From: Leptodactylus fallax
Taxonomy: Eukaryota > Chordata > Amphibia > Anura > Leptodactylidae
Direction of reading: 5' to 3'
Length of the DNA: 64,000 nucleotides
Assembly (NCBI GenBank): GCA_947044405.1
Contig: CAMRHE010000168.1
Location: 372,501 to 436,500, forward strand
Made by a program: the position numbers and the translations under genes. This document shows, in pieces, positions 11,373 through 23,995 of this stretch. The first letter of the stretch is position 1. Every line of letters starts with the position of its first letter. Under the pieces are notes generated by a model. It was not told the origin of the DNA. It made no database searches and worked only from the letters and a program-made list of their open reading frames with translations.

Positions 11373-13450
11373 CAAATAGGCTGCTCCTGCAATGTAAGTT
11401 TGTGCTCTGGTAGCAAACTAAAAAAAAAAAAACAAAAAAAAAACTCAAGTCTATGAAGGATCCATGAAAACAGATGCTCCACGGATGCAGAACGGCTGTG
11501 AAAAAAAGATCTTTTTCACTGCGTTTGTTTGTGTTTGAATGTAGCCTAAATGTGAACTCTGTGTAGCAATACCTGGTCTATGGAAATAACTGCAAAACAT
11601 CTACAATTGATAGCATACAGTAGTATACTTTTAACTACTAACGTAATAAAATAAGTATCAACATTTCAAAAGCAACAAATAGCTAAATTTCAATTACTTC
11701 AAATGAATCTGCACATGAGGCAGAAATGTAATATATCTTACTAGTTAGAGGTCCCTTAGTATCTCTCATAACATCTATCTACTCTGTAGACATCACTACA
11801 CACACTTATTATCATATGCTTTCATAACGCTTGTGCTGACTCCTCGACATTAACATATTGAGAGAATGAGCTTTCAGTACTGTGAGCCAGCTATATGTTA
11901 TTAGGTGCTTTTTCTTAATGGGAAACATCTGGAATTGAAGTGAAATACAAAGAAACCCCCACAAGTTGAAAAAAATCATTTCACTTCCTGAGGCATGGAA
12001 ATGGTTTAAACATTCATACGAGAACAAAAGAATTGAAATTTAAGGGAAGAAAAAAACTTACTTGTTAAGAAGCTGCTGACACAATCCCTTCTACGTGGTT
12101 GGACTGTAGATAAATACTATGGCTTCCTTAGAGAAGATTCCTTTCACACATTCTTACAATGAATGAAACCACTCAATAGGACCCAACCAAGTAGTAAGGG
12201 ACTAAATGAGACTTAGGCTTTGGAACAAGCCAGGAAACTCAATGAGGAGTGGGAGGGCTTATTTCTCTGCTTTAAGATTTCTGTACCTCTACAAGCAGCA
12301 TATCAGTTATGTGCTAGATATTAATAGCAGCCCTGTTTTCAGGCAAGCAGTCTGATTTACTATAGCTGCAATTCTATTTTAAGAAAAGTAGAATTAGAAG
12401 CAGATTGCCTTTTTAATTCCCATGTATTTACAGTATGTCTATTGCAGAATGTAAAATAGAGATTATAGACAGATAAAAAATATAGACAGGTACTTACTGA
12501 TTCTCATGTGAAAGCATAGTTGTGGCAGCTACTGCACAATAAAAGTGGTTACTAAAAACTTATGTAAGTATTGTATTAGGAAGTTGCATTGTCAGCAGTT
12601 ACTTTATGTACTCTTCTTATCAGAAGCACCAGTAAAACAGTTATTTAATAACCTACAGAAAAATAAAATTATGTTGTTACTATACATCAAATATAAGCCT
12701 GCCAACATGGGTGCCTGCTTTCTTAAAATAATGTGAAAGAAATTACACACTGTGTAAGAACACCATCTTATAAACTGGTGTGCAAACCCCAAATAATATT
12801 CAGGTGCTCACCAGGTCACCGGAGTATTTTGCACTTTAGGTTTCAAACTAGATGTTATGACTTTGATCAAGGAGCCCCAGGTTGGCTACAGGTAGCCAAC
12901 CTGCATACACTAAGGTCTAAACGTCCTTGTGCATAAAGGGCTATTTTCCATTACCAAAATCCCCTGTCCTGGCCACTGATAGCAGCATATACTACATCAC
13001 AATGCAGTGATTTAATATTACCTCCATAATCATAATGAACAAAATGCCCTATGCAAAGACCTATATTACCAGTAATACCATTATATAAGGCTCAAATAAT
13101 ATCGCTACATCATAACCATATATACTCCTCAACGTTGCAAAGGCATTGTAAAATCATCCCACATCACTTGATCCAATTTTGAGGTATCAGGTGGCTAAGT
13201 ACTTTACTTTCAATCTAGCTTTTATACCACTCTCACATGCCACAGATTGCAACTAGGAGCTTGAAAAGCATATCTTTGCAGCTCCTGCTACTTCCTCATT
13301 TTGCATAACCTTACAGCTTGTCCTTCTTTTTGTTGCAGTTTCAACATTGAGGAGTGTATTAACACCATATAGTGACTAAATATACCACAATACTGTTACC
13401 AAATAAAATCCACTGTACAAAGATCAATATTACTACCATACAGTGACTTT
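11373..13450. other. Unassigned non-coding stretch
   Basis: About 2 kb of AT-rich sequence without recognised protein, terminal repeats or RNA gene. One perfect short inverted repeat (12-bp arms) lies at 12878-12903 with a 2-nt spacer. This is the longest stretch in the window without a clear TE assignment, and ancient decayed repeats are likely. Confidence 0.5.
12878..12903. repeat. Perfect 12-bp inverted repeat
   Basis: CAGGTTGGCTAC, a 2-nt spacer, then its exact reverse complement. It sits in otherwise unassigned sequence with no nearby coding region. Function unknown. Confidence 0.7.
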
Positions 13451-13559
13451 ATAGTGGTAGACATACTCGGACTGGCCAACCATGCCAGCGGTGAATCCCC
13501 TAGTGGGCCCTGTGTCTGTAGGGGATCCTACTGGCACCCCACTGCTTTTTTAATAGGCA

Positions 13560-14080
13560 GTGGGGGTCCAGTAATAGTCTCTATTAACTTACCTATCCAG
13601 CTCCTGCTCACTGCAGCCTTCTACTTCCTCTTCAGGCTCTAGGGAGGGCCCCATGCCCACAGGTTCCATTGAATGCTGAAGAGGGAAACGGAGGAGCATG
13701 CGTGCAGGAGAAGGGATCGGTAAGTGAATGCAGCCAGTTCTCCTCGTAAAGATACAATCAGATCGCAGAACTGGGGAGAGGTGGTGCCCCTACCTGGTTC
13801 TGCTACTGGTAGAGCAGGAAGCCATTAGGCCACATTAAGCTTCTGGGATACAAGCTGAATGGGATAAAGTGTAAGTATGTATGGGTTCTTGCCTGTTTGC
13901 TCTCCGGCCCCTCTCGCTCCTTCCTGCTCTGGGCTCACAGGACGTCATAACAGTGCGCCCAGAGCAAGAAGGAGTGGGACTGGGGAGCAGACAGGTAAGC
14001 AATTACCTAACACTGCTATAAGGGGGACCAGTGAAGGACCACTGTATGGGGGGGAACCAAAGAAGTGGCCATAAAAAAAA
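13560..14080. repeat. Dispersed inverted-arm repeat family R3 (two units)
   Basis: Two units. In the second, CCTGTTTGCTCTCC..CCC..CTCC at about 13891-13937 is mirrored imperfectly by GGAGTGGGACTGGGGAGCAG at about 13950-13996. In the first, TTACCTATCCAGCTCCTG is mirrored by CAGGAGAAGGGATCGGTAAG. Similar units occur at 55130-55330 and, inverted, at 60380-60585. Non-coding and GC-richer than its surroundings. Confidence 0.55.
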
Positions 14081-14469
14081 AAAATTCATCCCGAAAACCC
14101 GCTATGTTTGATGTATACTTATATAGCTAACATGCACGCGTAGTGTCTGCAGAATCAATGATATGACATACATGCATGTTCAAGCAGGTCAAAAATACCT
14201 AGCTAGCATTTGTAGATTCATAATTAAATCCTTTCATGGGCACAAGCATGACAAGCATGAAAACAGTACGCCTGGAATACCTTCCCTGAAACTTTTTTCC
14301 AGTCTGTTTTCTGGGATACACAAGTGTTAATATGCATTCTAATTATATATGCCACACTCTGATACAATGTCATTTATTTATGATATATGAAAAGTCACAT
14401 GATCTGTTCTTGTAAATGAAGGTCACATTACCATGCCTCAATAAAATTATTACATATGTCTCTATTGGT
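14081..14469. other. Unassigned AT-rich flank
   Basis: AT-rich sequence with no coding signal, ending where the Tx1-type L1 begins. It is probably the pre-insertion flank of the nested L1. Confidence 0.4.
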
Positions 14470-14475
14470 TTTTCC

Positions 14476-15945
14476 ATGGCCACTAACTTTCTTTCTATGA
14501 AAGTCAAGGGTCTTAACAGTCCCTATAAAAGATCACTGATATGGAAGGAGGCGGTTAATTCCAATGCTGATGTGTTATGCATACAAGAATCACATTTTCA
14601 GAAACAGTCTCCTCCTAAATTCTCACATAAAGCCTACCCCCATATTTACTTCTCTAATGCCGACAAAAAAAAAGCTGGTGTCATTATTGCTCTTAGAAAC
14701 ATCGTCACATTTTCCACCTCATTGATTCTATTATAGATCATAAAGGGAGATTTATAGCTCTAAGCTGCTCTCTTAACAATATTACTTTTACTATAGTTAA
14801 TGTCTATTGTCCAAATTCCTCTCAGGTGACCTTTTTGAACATCTTGTGTAAAAAAAAACTCAGAAAAAAATCCAAGGCAAATGTATAATGTGTGGAAATT
14901 TTAATATAATTCATGACATCTCTGTTGATACCACTTACAAAGGTAACAGACCCCCCCTCCCCCACAACTGGATTCCTGGCTCGTCCAGGAAGACCTTCAG
15001 GATGTCTGGCGATGCTTACATGCATCTGAAAAAGGTTTTACATTCTATTCTGCCAGCCACCAAACATACACTAGGATCGACATGTTTTTCACTACTAAAT
15101 GGCTCCTCCCTGACATCTTTCAGTGTACCATAGGGAATATTACATGGTCTGACCACGCACCTATTACCATGACTGTACAAACTCCTGCTTATCCCCGTAA
15201 CATGTACTGCTGGCATAACAATGTCTATGTCATGTCTCTGAGCTCAGTTAAGGATTCTGTCTCCTCTAGCCTCATGGAATTCTTCTCTTTTAATGCTCCC
15301 TCAGCAAGAGATGCTTTCTCCTTATGGAATTCCCATAAAGCTTATACACGAGGCCTTCTCATACAACATGTAGCTAGATTCAAAAAACAAAAACTTTGCT
15401 TCACTAGAACAGCAACATAAATGCAACCCCACTTCAGCCCTTCAAAATGCCCTCCGTGATGCCATATATGACCTTAGATGCCTCCTCACTCAAGATTTTG
15501 AACGACAGACCAGAAGAATGCACTTATCCTACTATAAATCTTATAACAAAGCTAGTAAGCTCATGGCCAGTAGAGTTAAGACCCTGCAAGCTAGGTTGAG
15601 GCTCCTATTTCTCATATCCCATCCTTCTGGCACTAAAATTCGATCTCCTCAAGCCATCGCTGATTAATTTAGTCATTACTATCAAAAACTATACAACTTA
15701 AACATGGACCCCACTACTCCCCAACCCACTACTGAAAATATCAAAAAATTCGTACACTTGTTGCAACTTCCTTCTCTCTCCCCGATCAATTATTAGCATT
15801 AAACAAGCCATTCACAGCCCCAGAACTAGAGAAAACGATCTCTTCTCTTAAATTAGGCAAATCCCTGGGACCTGACAGTTATTCGAATGAATATTTCCGT
15901 TTATTTAAATCCCAACTTCTCCCACATCTTGTTAACATGTGTAAT
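14476..15945 (+). pseudogene. L1-Tx1 ORF2, endonuclease and linker part (no. 1)
   Basis: N-terminal half of an L1-type ORF2 (APE-like endonuclease nicking target DNA, followed by the reverse transcriptase linker). Visible in order: VKGLNSPYKRSL, then ADVLCIQESHF with the catalytic Glu, a PHIYFSNADKKKAGV block, an out-of-frame GNFN (normally GDLN/GDFN) near 14893-14905, and SDHAPITMT (Asp-His pair) near 15152. The linker follows in a shifted frame up to about 15945 and contains SYNKASKLMASR and [13 protein letters not shown]. Several frameshifts and stops separate the pieces, and the frame is finally cut by the L2-like insertion. Not functional. Confidence 0.88.
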
Positions 15946-15949
15946 TTGT

Positions 15950-17029
15950 CACTGTTGACCATCAACTCCTCCTCACTATGCTCCATTCTGTCGGCCTCAT
16001 GGACACCGCTCTCTCCTGGTTCTCCTCTTATCTCGCTGACTGCACTTTCTGTGTATCATTTGCGGGCTTTGTTTCTTCCCCTTGCCGTTGGGGTTCCTCA
16101 GGGCTCAGTCCTAGGTCCCCTGCTCTTCTCCCTCTACACAGCCCCCATTGGACAAACTATCACTAGAGTTGGCTTCCGGTACCATCTTTATGCTGATGAC
16201 ACCCAATTATATACGTCATCCCGTGACATCACCCCTGCACTAATACAGAACAACAGTGACTGTCTCTCTGCTGTCTCAAATATCATGTCTTCGCTCTCTG
16301 AAACTGAATCTCTCAAAGACTGAACTACTGCTATTTCCACCATCTAATAGATCTGTCCCTGATATCTCCATTGCAGTCTCTGGCCTTACCATAACTCCTA
16401 GGCAGTATGTCCTCTGCCTCGGGGTTTTGTTTGACTCAGACCTTTCCTTCACCCCCCATATCCAATCACTTGCATGCTCATGTCATCTCCACCTCAAAAA
16501 CATCTCCAGAATCCGCCCTTTCCTTACCACAAATACACTAAAGACACTTATTGTTGCCCTGATTCACTCTCGCCTTGACTACTGTAACTCCTTATTAATC
16601 GGTCTTCCCCTTACTAAACTCTCCCCTCTACAATCTATTCTGAATGCGGCGGCCAGGCTGATCTATCAGTCTAGACGCTACAGCGATGCCTCCAGTCTGT
16701 GCCAGTCACTACATTGGCTGCCTATTCAATACAGAATACAATCTAAACTTATCACTCTCATTCACAAGGCTCTCCAAAATGCTGTACCTCCCTACATTTC
16801 CTACCTCATCTCTGTCTATCGCCCAACCTGTACTCTTCGTTCACTCAATGACCTAAGACTAACATCCTCTATTATCAGAACCTCCCACGCTCGTATACAA
16901 GACTTCTCCCGAGTTGCACCACTTCTCTGGAATGCTCTATCCTGGACTATTAGATTAACCCCCAATTTCCACAGCTTCAAGCGTAAACTAAAGACATATC
17001 TTTTCAGACAGGCCTATCACAACTCCTAA
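15950..17029 (+). pseudogene. L2-like reverse transcriptase, C-terminal half
   Basis: Non-LTR reverse transcriptase part. Visible blocks: [19 protein letters not shown] text at the start, [30 protein letters not shown] (catalytic YADD at about 16188-16200), then in a second frame LGVLFDSDLSFTPH, HSRLDYCNSLL and HWLPIQYRIQSKL, ending QAYHNS at 17026. This order (YADD, LGVxFD, thumb LDYCN, HWLP) is typical of L2/CR1-superfamily LINEs. The first frame ends at 16323 and the second opens at 16256, so one frameshift after the catalytic site splits the protein. Upstream domains are missing. Confidence 0.9.
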
Positions 17030-17476
17030 TGTAAACCCTTCCATAGTTAGTATCCCTAAAACGTACCCTCCTCTGTTGATGCTCCAACATTACCTGACAG
17101 GATATGATGCTGTATCAGAATAACTTTATATGTCCAGGCACCATCTGCACGTTAAAGAACATGACTGGTGATGTCTCATACAGCTTTATATATGTGTAAT
17201 GACAGTAATCTCTATTACAAAATTGTCTATCCATTGTACAAGCAATGCTACCTCCGATGCCGCCTCTGCTACCTCTTGTGTCACCCCCACTACCTCATAG
17301 ATTGTAAGGTCTTGCGAGCAGGGCCCTCAGTCCCAGTGTGTGAATTGAATATTTCTTTGTAATGTATTTTTTGTCAGTACTTGAACCCTACAAATTGTAC
17401 AGTGCTGCGGAATATGTTGGCGCTATATAAATAAAATTTATTATTATTATTATTATTATTTATTATTATTATTATT
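15950..17476 (+). mobile_element. L2-like LINE insertion, 5'-truncated (copy 1)
   Basis: Inserted into L1 no. 1. It starts inside the reverse transcriptase and ends with a 3' end that reads TGTACAGTGCTGCGGAATAT, then GGCGCTATATAAATAAA, and a TTA/ATT microsatellite tail. The same 3' end appears inverted at 30076 and 61991. It is the longest of the three copies of this family in the window. L1 coding sequence resumes directly after the tail, at about 17482. Confidence 0.9.
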
Positions 17477-17481
17477 TAGCT

Positions 17482-19711
17482 ATGTCCTCTGGTCAATTCC
17501 CTCCCGAAATGCTCAAAGCAACTATAATAACATTACCTAAATCAGGGAAAGATCCCACTTGTCCAGGTAACTTCCGCCCCATCTTCCTTCTTAATTCTGA
17601 TGTAAAACTTTACGCAAAAACACTAGCTAATAGCCTTCTCTCAATTCTCCCTAGTATTATCCGTAGAGGTCAGGTAGGCTTCACTAAGGGTCGCCAGGCC
17701 CCTGAAGGCACGAAACGATTGATTGACTTGATCGCTTTTGCTGAGTCCCAGCGAACGCCTTCTCTGCTCCTATCTTTGGATGCGGAGAAGGCGTTTCACA
17801 GGGTACATTGGGGTTTGCCTTTGAGGCCCTCCGGAGGTTTGGCTTCTCTGGGCCCATTTTTTCAGCAATATCTTCTCTGTATATGGTCCACTCTGCCTCT
17901 GTTCTATTTAATGGTGTATTTTCTGAACCGTTTCAAATAACTAATGGTACTCGCCAGGGATGTCCCCTTTCCCCTCTTATTTTTTCCATAGTCATGGAAC
18001 CTCTGGCTGAAAGCATTAGAACAAACCCCAGGATTCATGGGCTCTATGATGGACAACACTCTCACAAATTCAATCTATTTGCGGACGATGTGATTCTCAC
18101 ACTGACCTGCCCCTTTCAATCCCTTCCGGCAATGTTAGATGTTCTGAACACTTTTGGACGACTTTCTTACTATAAAATAAATGAATCTAAATATCAAATA
18201 TTAAGTATCCAAATTTCACCTCAATCCCGATAATCTTTGAGTAGTCAATTTCCCTTTCAATGGAGCGCCATCTCCATCCCCTACCTAGGTATTCACGTAA
18301 CGCAATCGGTAAAATCTCTAGTTGCAGCCAATATTTCCCCTTTAATCTCTTCCATCCAAACTGAATTAAACAGATTGTCTAAATTTGAGCACTCCTGGAT
18401 GGGCAGAATTGTTCTTTATAAAATGCTTATTCTCCCATGCATTTTATATTTTCTAAGAACATTATCGATCCCTATTCCTGAAAATACATTTTCCAGCCTA
18501 CACAAGCAAAGGAACATGTTCATTTGGCAGCCATGGGGGTATGGGCCTTCCCAATCTCTATCACTATCTTTTAGCTTTTATTCTTAGCCATTTAAAGTAC
18601 TGGTGGAATGACTCCCATGTTAAACTCTGGCCGTCACTGGAGGCTCGGGTAGCCTGTATCTCCAACCTGAAAGCATTCTTGTTATATCCTCCCACATCAG
18701 TTTTGTCCTCATCACTGGTCCCCCCTTCGGTTCGGGCTTCTCTTGAGGCCTGTAGGGTGGGATGCTCCTCCTCACATCACTCCTCACTTCCCAAGGTAAA
18801 CATAACGATCCCCATCCAGGCTCTGATGCACCACATTTCTAACATTTCCTTATCACCATGAATGGCTTGTAGAATACGCCACATCTCAGACCTGTTCCTC
18901 AACCAATCCATCTTATCATTTCCACAGCTTCAGGCAAAATTCTCACTACCTTCCCGGGAGCTGTTCATATACATTCAAATTAGAGACTTTCTATTACCAT
19001 CTGCACCCTCTACCACATCATCCATCCCTGCTGTCCTAGGGGATTTTCTACAAAGCCCTTTGTCCTCGAAATCTAAAGGCGTAAAACCATTATACCTCCT
19101 AATAGCCCACGATCTACACCTTGTTAAATCTCCTCCTTTCTTGAAGTGGGAGTCTGATTTCGGTAGCAGTTTTGGCGTGGTGGATTGGAACGGTGCCTTA
19201 AACTGGGCTCATAAATCGACTTCTTGTGCCTCTCATTGGGAACAATATCATAAATTCCTCACGTTGGTATTATACCCCATTGAGACTCTCAAAAAATTAC
19301 CCAAAGTCTTCTCCCTATTGCTGGAGAGGTTGTGGCCAAATTGGCTCACTTTTCCATATTTTTTGGAGCTGCCAGCACATCGCTTCATTCTGGCATGCCA
19401 TTCTCAATGTACTCAGCGGTTATATACGCTGTAAGATTACACTGTCTGCCACTTTGGCTCTCCTCTTGCTTGGGATTCATAACATCTCTCCCCCTGATCG
19501 GTCTCTTACTTGTCACTTTTTCCATGCAGCCCGGATATTAATTGCCCGTCATTGGAAATCTTCTTGTATCCCATCTCTCGCTGAACTCCTGTCTATTATC
19601 TCTACTAATTGCATGCAGGAACATATGCTTGCTTGTCAGAAGGGTAAGCTCAAGGACTTCTATTCTCAGTGGTCCTCCTGGCTGACTCACCATCCTCTCC
19701 CTTATGCCTAA
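17482..19711 (+). pseudogene. L1-Tx1 ORF2, reverse transcriptase and C-terminus (no. 1)
   Basis: Continuation of ORF2 after the L2-like insertion. Blocks in order: LPKSGKDPTCPGNFRP, DAEKAFHRVHWG (normally AFDRVHWG, so the Asp is lost), GTRQGCPLSPLIF, LFADDVILTLT (catalytic FADD present, about 18075-18100), then IPYLGIHV, KMLILPCILYF and a long C-terminal region to a stop at 19711. At least five frame changes are needed. The Tc1 element begins 12 bp after the stop. Confidence 0.88.
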
Positions 19712-20114
19712 CAAAGTGGCTACAGTGCCTTGAGAAAATATTCGGCCCCCTTGAACTTTTCAACCTTTTGCCACATTTCAGGCTTCAAACATAAAGATAT
19801 AAAATTTTAAATTTTTGGTGAAGAATCAACAACAAGTGGGACACAATTGTGAAGTGGAACGAAATTTATTGGATATTTTAAACTTTAGTAAAAAATAAAA
19901 AACTGAAAAGTGGGGCGTGCAATATTATTCAGCCCCTTTACTTTCAGTGCAGCAAACTCACTCCAGAAGTTCAGTGAGGATCTCTGAATGATCCAATGTT
20001 GTCCTAAATGACTGATGATGATAAATATAATCCACCTGTGTGTAATCAAGTCTCTGTATAAATGTACTTGCTCTGTGATAGTCTCAGGATTCTGTTTAAA
20101 GCGCAGAGCGCATC

Positions 20115-20716
20115 ATGAAGACCAAGGAACACACCAGGCAGGTCTGTGATACTGTTGTGGAGAAGTTTAAAGCCGGATTTGGATACAAAAAGATTTCCCA
20201 AATTTTAAACATCCCAAGGAGCACTGTGCAAACGATCATATTGAAATAGAAGGAGTATCAAACCACTGAAAATCTACCAAGACCCGGCCATCCCTCTAAA
20301 CTTTCATCTCAAACAAGGAGAAGACTGATCAGAGATGCAGCCAAGAGGCCCATGATCACTCTGGATGAACTGCAGAGATCTACAGCTGAGGTGGGAGAGT
20401 CTGTCCATAGGACAACAATCAGTCGTACACTGCACAAATCTGGCCTTTATGGAAGAGTGGCAAGAAGAAAGCCATTTCTCAAAGATATCCATAAAAAGTC
20501 TTGATTAAAGTTTGCCACAAGCCACCTGGGAGACACACCAAACATGTGGAAGAAGGTGCTCTGGTCAGATGAAACCAAAATCGAACTTTTTGGCCACAAT
20601 GCAAAACGATATGTTTGGCGTAAAAGCAACACAGCTCATCACCCTGAACACACCATCCCCACTGTCAAACATGGTGGTGGCAGCATCATGGTTTGGGCCT
20701 GCTTTTCTTCAGCAGG
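20115..20716 (+). pseudogene. Tc1 transposase, N-terminal part before the Gypsy insertion
   Basis: Starts at ATG 20115 (MKTKEHTRQVCDTVVEKF). The paired-like helix-turn-helix domain includes YKKISQILNIPRSTV, followed by RTTISRTLHKSGLYGR and then the first catalytic Asp in [14 protein letters not shown]. The frame runs through [16 protein letters not shown] to the insertion point. Two in-frame stops are visible by eye: TAG at 20247-20249 and TGA at 20502-20504. Apart from these the protein is collinear with active-type Tc1 transposases. Confidence 0.92.
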
Positions 20717-21848
20717 TGTAAGCCGTGTACCAGGGTGGGCTCCCCAGGATACAGCGAAGTCACAAACAAAGGAAGCGACTCCAAATCAATTTAGTAAAAA
20801 TACAAGATTTTACTTTGTGTAGTAACACCTATTTACCAGAAAAACACTCTCAACTATTTACATACACTCAGCCAGGAAGCTGAGACCCTGGTGTTGTACA
20901 GCGCGGTGCCTTCTTATGTGTAACTGCAATACACTCCAAGCTTTTACCTATCTGCAGGCTGCAACTAACCAGCCACTTGTTACCTTTTTATCACCCTAGT
21001 CACAGGAACAATTCAGTGAGTGTGATAGAGGCACCGGCGGTAGAACACAAGAGCTTACAAACTTATCAAAATACCCCTATTCCCCACAAAAAGTATAACC
21101 GAGTAAATATAATAGTAGGTCAGCTTGCAAGCCAAAAAAATATGATAATGTATAAAATGTCGCTTCTAGACTTCCTCAGAAGCTCCTCTCTGGGAGTTAC
21201 AACTCAATTGAATTCTCTGAGTCCTTAGTCCTTACTACCGAATAGGTAGATAATTCACCAGTAGTGTGGCCTGTGAAGATGTGGATGCCTAACTAGTCTA
21301 ACTACAGGCCCTTACTCAGTCCCAAGCAATGTGCGCCCAAAATGTAATGCGGTGCGTGCACGATTACTTCTCTTAGTGATCCAGATTTGTTGGGTACCTG
21401 TTAGCTTCGTCTCTGGAACCGCTGAAAGCAGGGCTCATCCAAACATGCGGTCTCACCGACAGGACCACTTCTCAGCCGGTCCTTGATAGCAATCTTCAAC
21501 TTAGGATGCTGTCTGAGCAAACCCTGGAACAGTCTCTGCTTCAGCACCCCCTTGTTATATGTCTGATCCCTTAGGAATCCGTTTTCTCTCACTTCCGTCC
21601 TGCTTCTTCTAAAAACACACTCCTACAATGGCTGCCACACACACTCTCTCCTTCCTTGTTCCTCCTTTGCAGAACAGGGTCTCCACGTCACTACTCCAGG
21701 GAATTACAGAATTCCTGTCTCTTCTATTTCTGAGGTAACAGTGGCCTCTTGTGGTCAAACAAACAAATGTCAGTTTATAAAAAAAAAAATAAACTCATCT
21801 ACAGAAACAGTTACATTCATAACATGAGGGCTGTTTCCCCATCTTACA
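20717..21848 (-). repeat. Gypsy 3' LTR
   Basis: 1132 bp, in plus orientation starting TGTAAGCCGTGTACC and ending CCCCATCTTACA (TG...CA boundaries). Nearly identical to 26892-28033. Since the element reads on the minus strand, this is the downstream (3') LTR. Confidence 0.95.
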
Positions 21849-23123
21849 TGCCACCCCACTAGAGGTTGACGTCCCTGGCAACCTTCCCCATACAAACTCA
21901 TCCTGCGCATAGCGCTGTGGGGGTACACCAGCATTGGACCTGGCCGTCCTATGCAGAGTCACAGGATCAGGGGTATCGGGCACATCCAATGGTGGGTGTT
22001 CTGCAGGCTGTGCAACTCTCTCCCTGGGTGGCAAACATGTCACAGCTGGGGTCCCCGGAGTGACTGGGGCAGGAACAACCCACCATTCATTGTCTAAGGG
22101 AGGTTCCCTAGTACTAGGGTTAGGAGCAAGCACCTCCTCGTCGGCCACTGGTTGCTCAAAGTTACAGAGTCTTAACATATTACGGTGGAGATTCCTTGAG
22201 GATCCCCCAGTCCCTACTGGCTCTACTTCATACACTGGGATATCAGGGTCTACCCTCCACTTCACTATATACGGAACCGCCTCCCACCGCCCATCCAATT
22301 TTCCAGTTGGCCTCTTGGCCCTGACGATCACACGGTCAGCTGGAGCATACTCATCCCTCTGCACTGGCCCTGGGTTGGGGTGCACTATTTGTCTCAGGCA
22401 TTCACCCACAACCTTGTGTACTGCTCTCAGTCGGCGTCGGTGCTCTTGCACCCATGCAGTAGTGCTCCTCGGTGGAGGCTGCATCGGATCTGGCATGTGG
22501 AGATCCTCAATCTCCTGGCCTGCTCTCCCAAACATCAGCATGTGTGGAGAGTAACCAGTGGTGTTGTGTACTCTATTGTTATAGGCCAACATCAGCGCAA
22601 GTAAGAACTCTGGCCACCGAGCTTTTTGATTATCCTCTAAAGTCCGTAGCATCTGTATCAAGGTTCGGTTGAACCGCTCACATGCCCCGTATCCTTGCGG
22701 ATGATATGGGGTCGTGCGGGAACGTTCGATACCATAGAGCTGATACAGCTCACTCATCAAAGCACCCTGAAAACATGCCCCCTGATCTGAATGGATTCTC
22801 TGCGGACACCCAAACACTTGTATAAAGTGCTTACAGACTGCCTCAGCAGCCGATTCAGCTGTCTGATCCCTGGTCGGTACAGCCACTGCATACTTTGTAA
22901 AGTGGTCCGTTATGACCAAACAATAAGAGTGCCCTGAGGTAGAGTACCCAATCTGTACATAGTCAATCATTAAGATTTCTAGGGGGGCAGATGTTCGAAT
23001 AGTTTGTACAGGGGCCCATTGCTCGGGGATTTTACTCAGCCCACAGGATCGACACTTGAGGCATGCCTCGGTTACCATTTCTCCCAAATCTGGACAATAC
23101 AGTATACGAATCGCTGAAGCCAT
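21795..23123 (-). pseudogene. Gypsy integrase core and C-terminal domain
   Basis: Integrase that would insert the element cDNA into the genome. Minus-strand frame: CLKCRSC (the two-Cys part of the HHCC zinc domain), then the D,D,E catalytic core with Asp in LMIDYVQIGY, Asp in RIHSDQGACF and Glu in GACERFNRTL, followed by a GPY/F-like C-terminal module (KLDGRWEAVPYIVKWR) and a proline-rich tail. The frame continues a few codons into the 3' LTR, as is common. The His pair of the zinc domain (EAHERGAHF) is in the adjoining frame at 23072-23647, so a frameshift separates the zinc domain from the core. Confidence 0.93.
21849..21863 (-). other. Polypurine tract candidate
   Basis: Directly next to the 3' LTR on the internal side, the minus strand reads TCTAGTGGGGTGGCA. 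A purine-rich run at this position is the expected plus-strand primer site of an LTR retrotransposon. It is not perfectly purine. Confidence 0.55.
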
Positions 23124-23995
23124 TGGTACGTCTTAGCACTCCCAAAATGAGCCCCCCTCTCATGAGCTTCCTGAGTAGCCGCTGGTCCCAATGACATAGG
23201 GATGACAACCTGTTGCCGGTACTGCAGCGCCGACTGTACGTTTATGGTCCGGCATAGGAGCCCCTGGGTAACACTCAGCTTATCCCACAGTCTCAGTAAC
23301 TTCTGACCTTCTTGAGGTAGGCTGGCCCGCTCGTCCGGGTGGGGCCAGATGTTAGTCCGAATCCACTCTTTCACTTTCCAGAGGTCTGGGCAGCTATTTT
23401 GAACCCTTTCCCAATCTTCCAACGTCTTCCCCAACACCATCGGCATCCCTGAAGCCACCCCACTTGAATGTGTTATGTTCTGGAATGGCGGTACTCTGCC
23501 GAGGTGTGGGATTTCAATGTCTTCTAGCCCTTCGTCTCCACTCTTGGTCGCCAATCCTACAAGGACTCGGGAGAGGGCATCAGCGTTGCCGTTCTCCCTT
23601 CCTGACCGGAACTGGATGCGGTATTGGTACTTGGAAAGGCGAGCCATCCATCTCTGCTCAAGGGCGCCTTAGCTTTGCGTTTTCCAAGTGCGCTAATGGG
23701 TTATTGTCCATCATCATAATCACTTCTGCACCCATCAGATACTCTGCAAATCTTTCAGTCATGGCCCATACAGCGCCAAAAGCTCCAACTTAAAGGAGCT
23801 ATAGTTATCAGGGTTGCGCTCCAACTCCCTTAGAGACCGACTTCCATAGGCAATCACCCTCTCCCGTCTGTCTTGAACTTGAGATAGCACGGCTCCAAGA
23901 CCATGTAGACTTCCATCCGTGTACAACAAGAACGGACTATCAAACCGTGCATAGGCCAGGATCGGGACACTGGTCAGAGTTCTTTTCTACGCCTC
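23072..23995 (-). pseudogene. Gypsy RNase H and integrase zinc-domain region
   Basis: The minus strand carries a Gypsy RNase H with YTDGS near 23920-23930, KLELLAL near 23790 and DNNPLAHL near 23680-23700, in at least two frames with a stop near 23766. An open frame from 23647 down to 23072 then contains the RNase H end (GRENGNADALSRV) and the start of integrase, including the EAHERGAHFGS His pair. It removes the RNA strand during cDNA synthesis. Broken and not functional as it stands. Confidence 0.85.

Noticed and set aside
12545..12936. Short open frames of 62-67 codons in unassigned sequence
   Set aside because: No start context, no domain, both strands equally open in AT-rich DNA; taken as chance.
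21866..22672. Plus-strand frames up to 206 codons opposite the integrase
   Set aside because: Antisense to the Gypsy integrase. Codon pattern and motifs fit only the minus strand.
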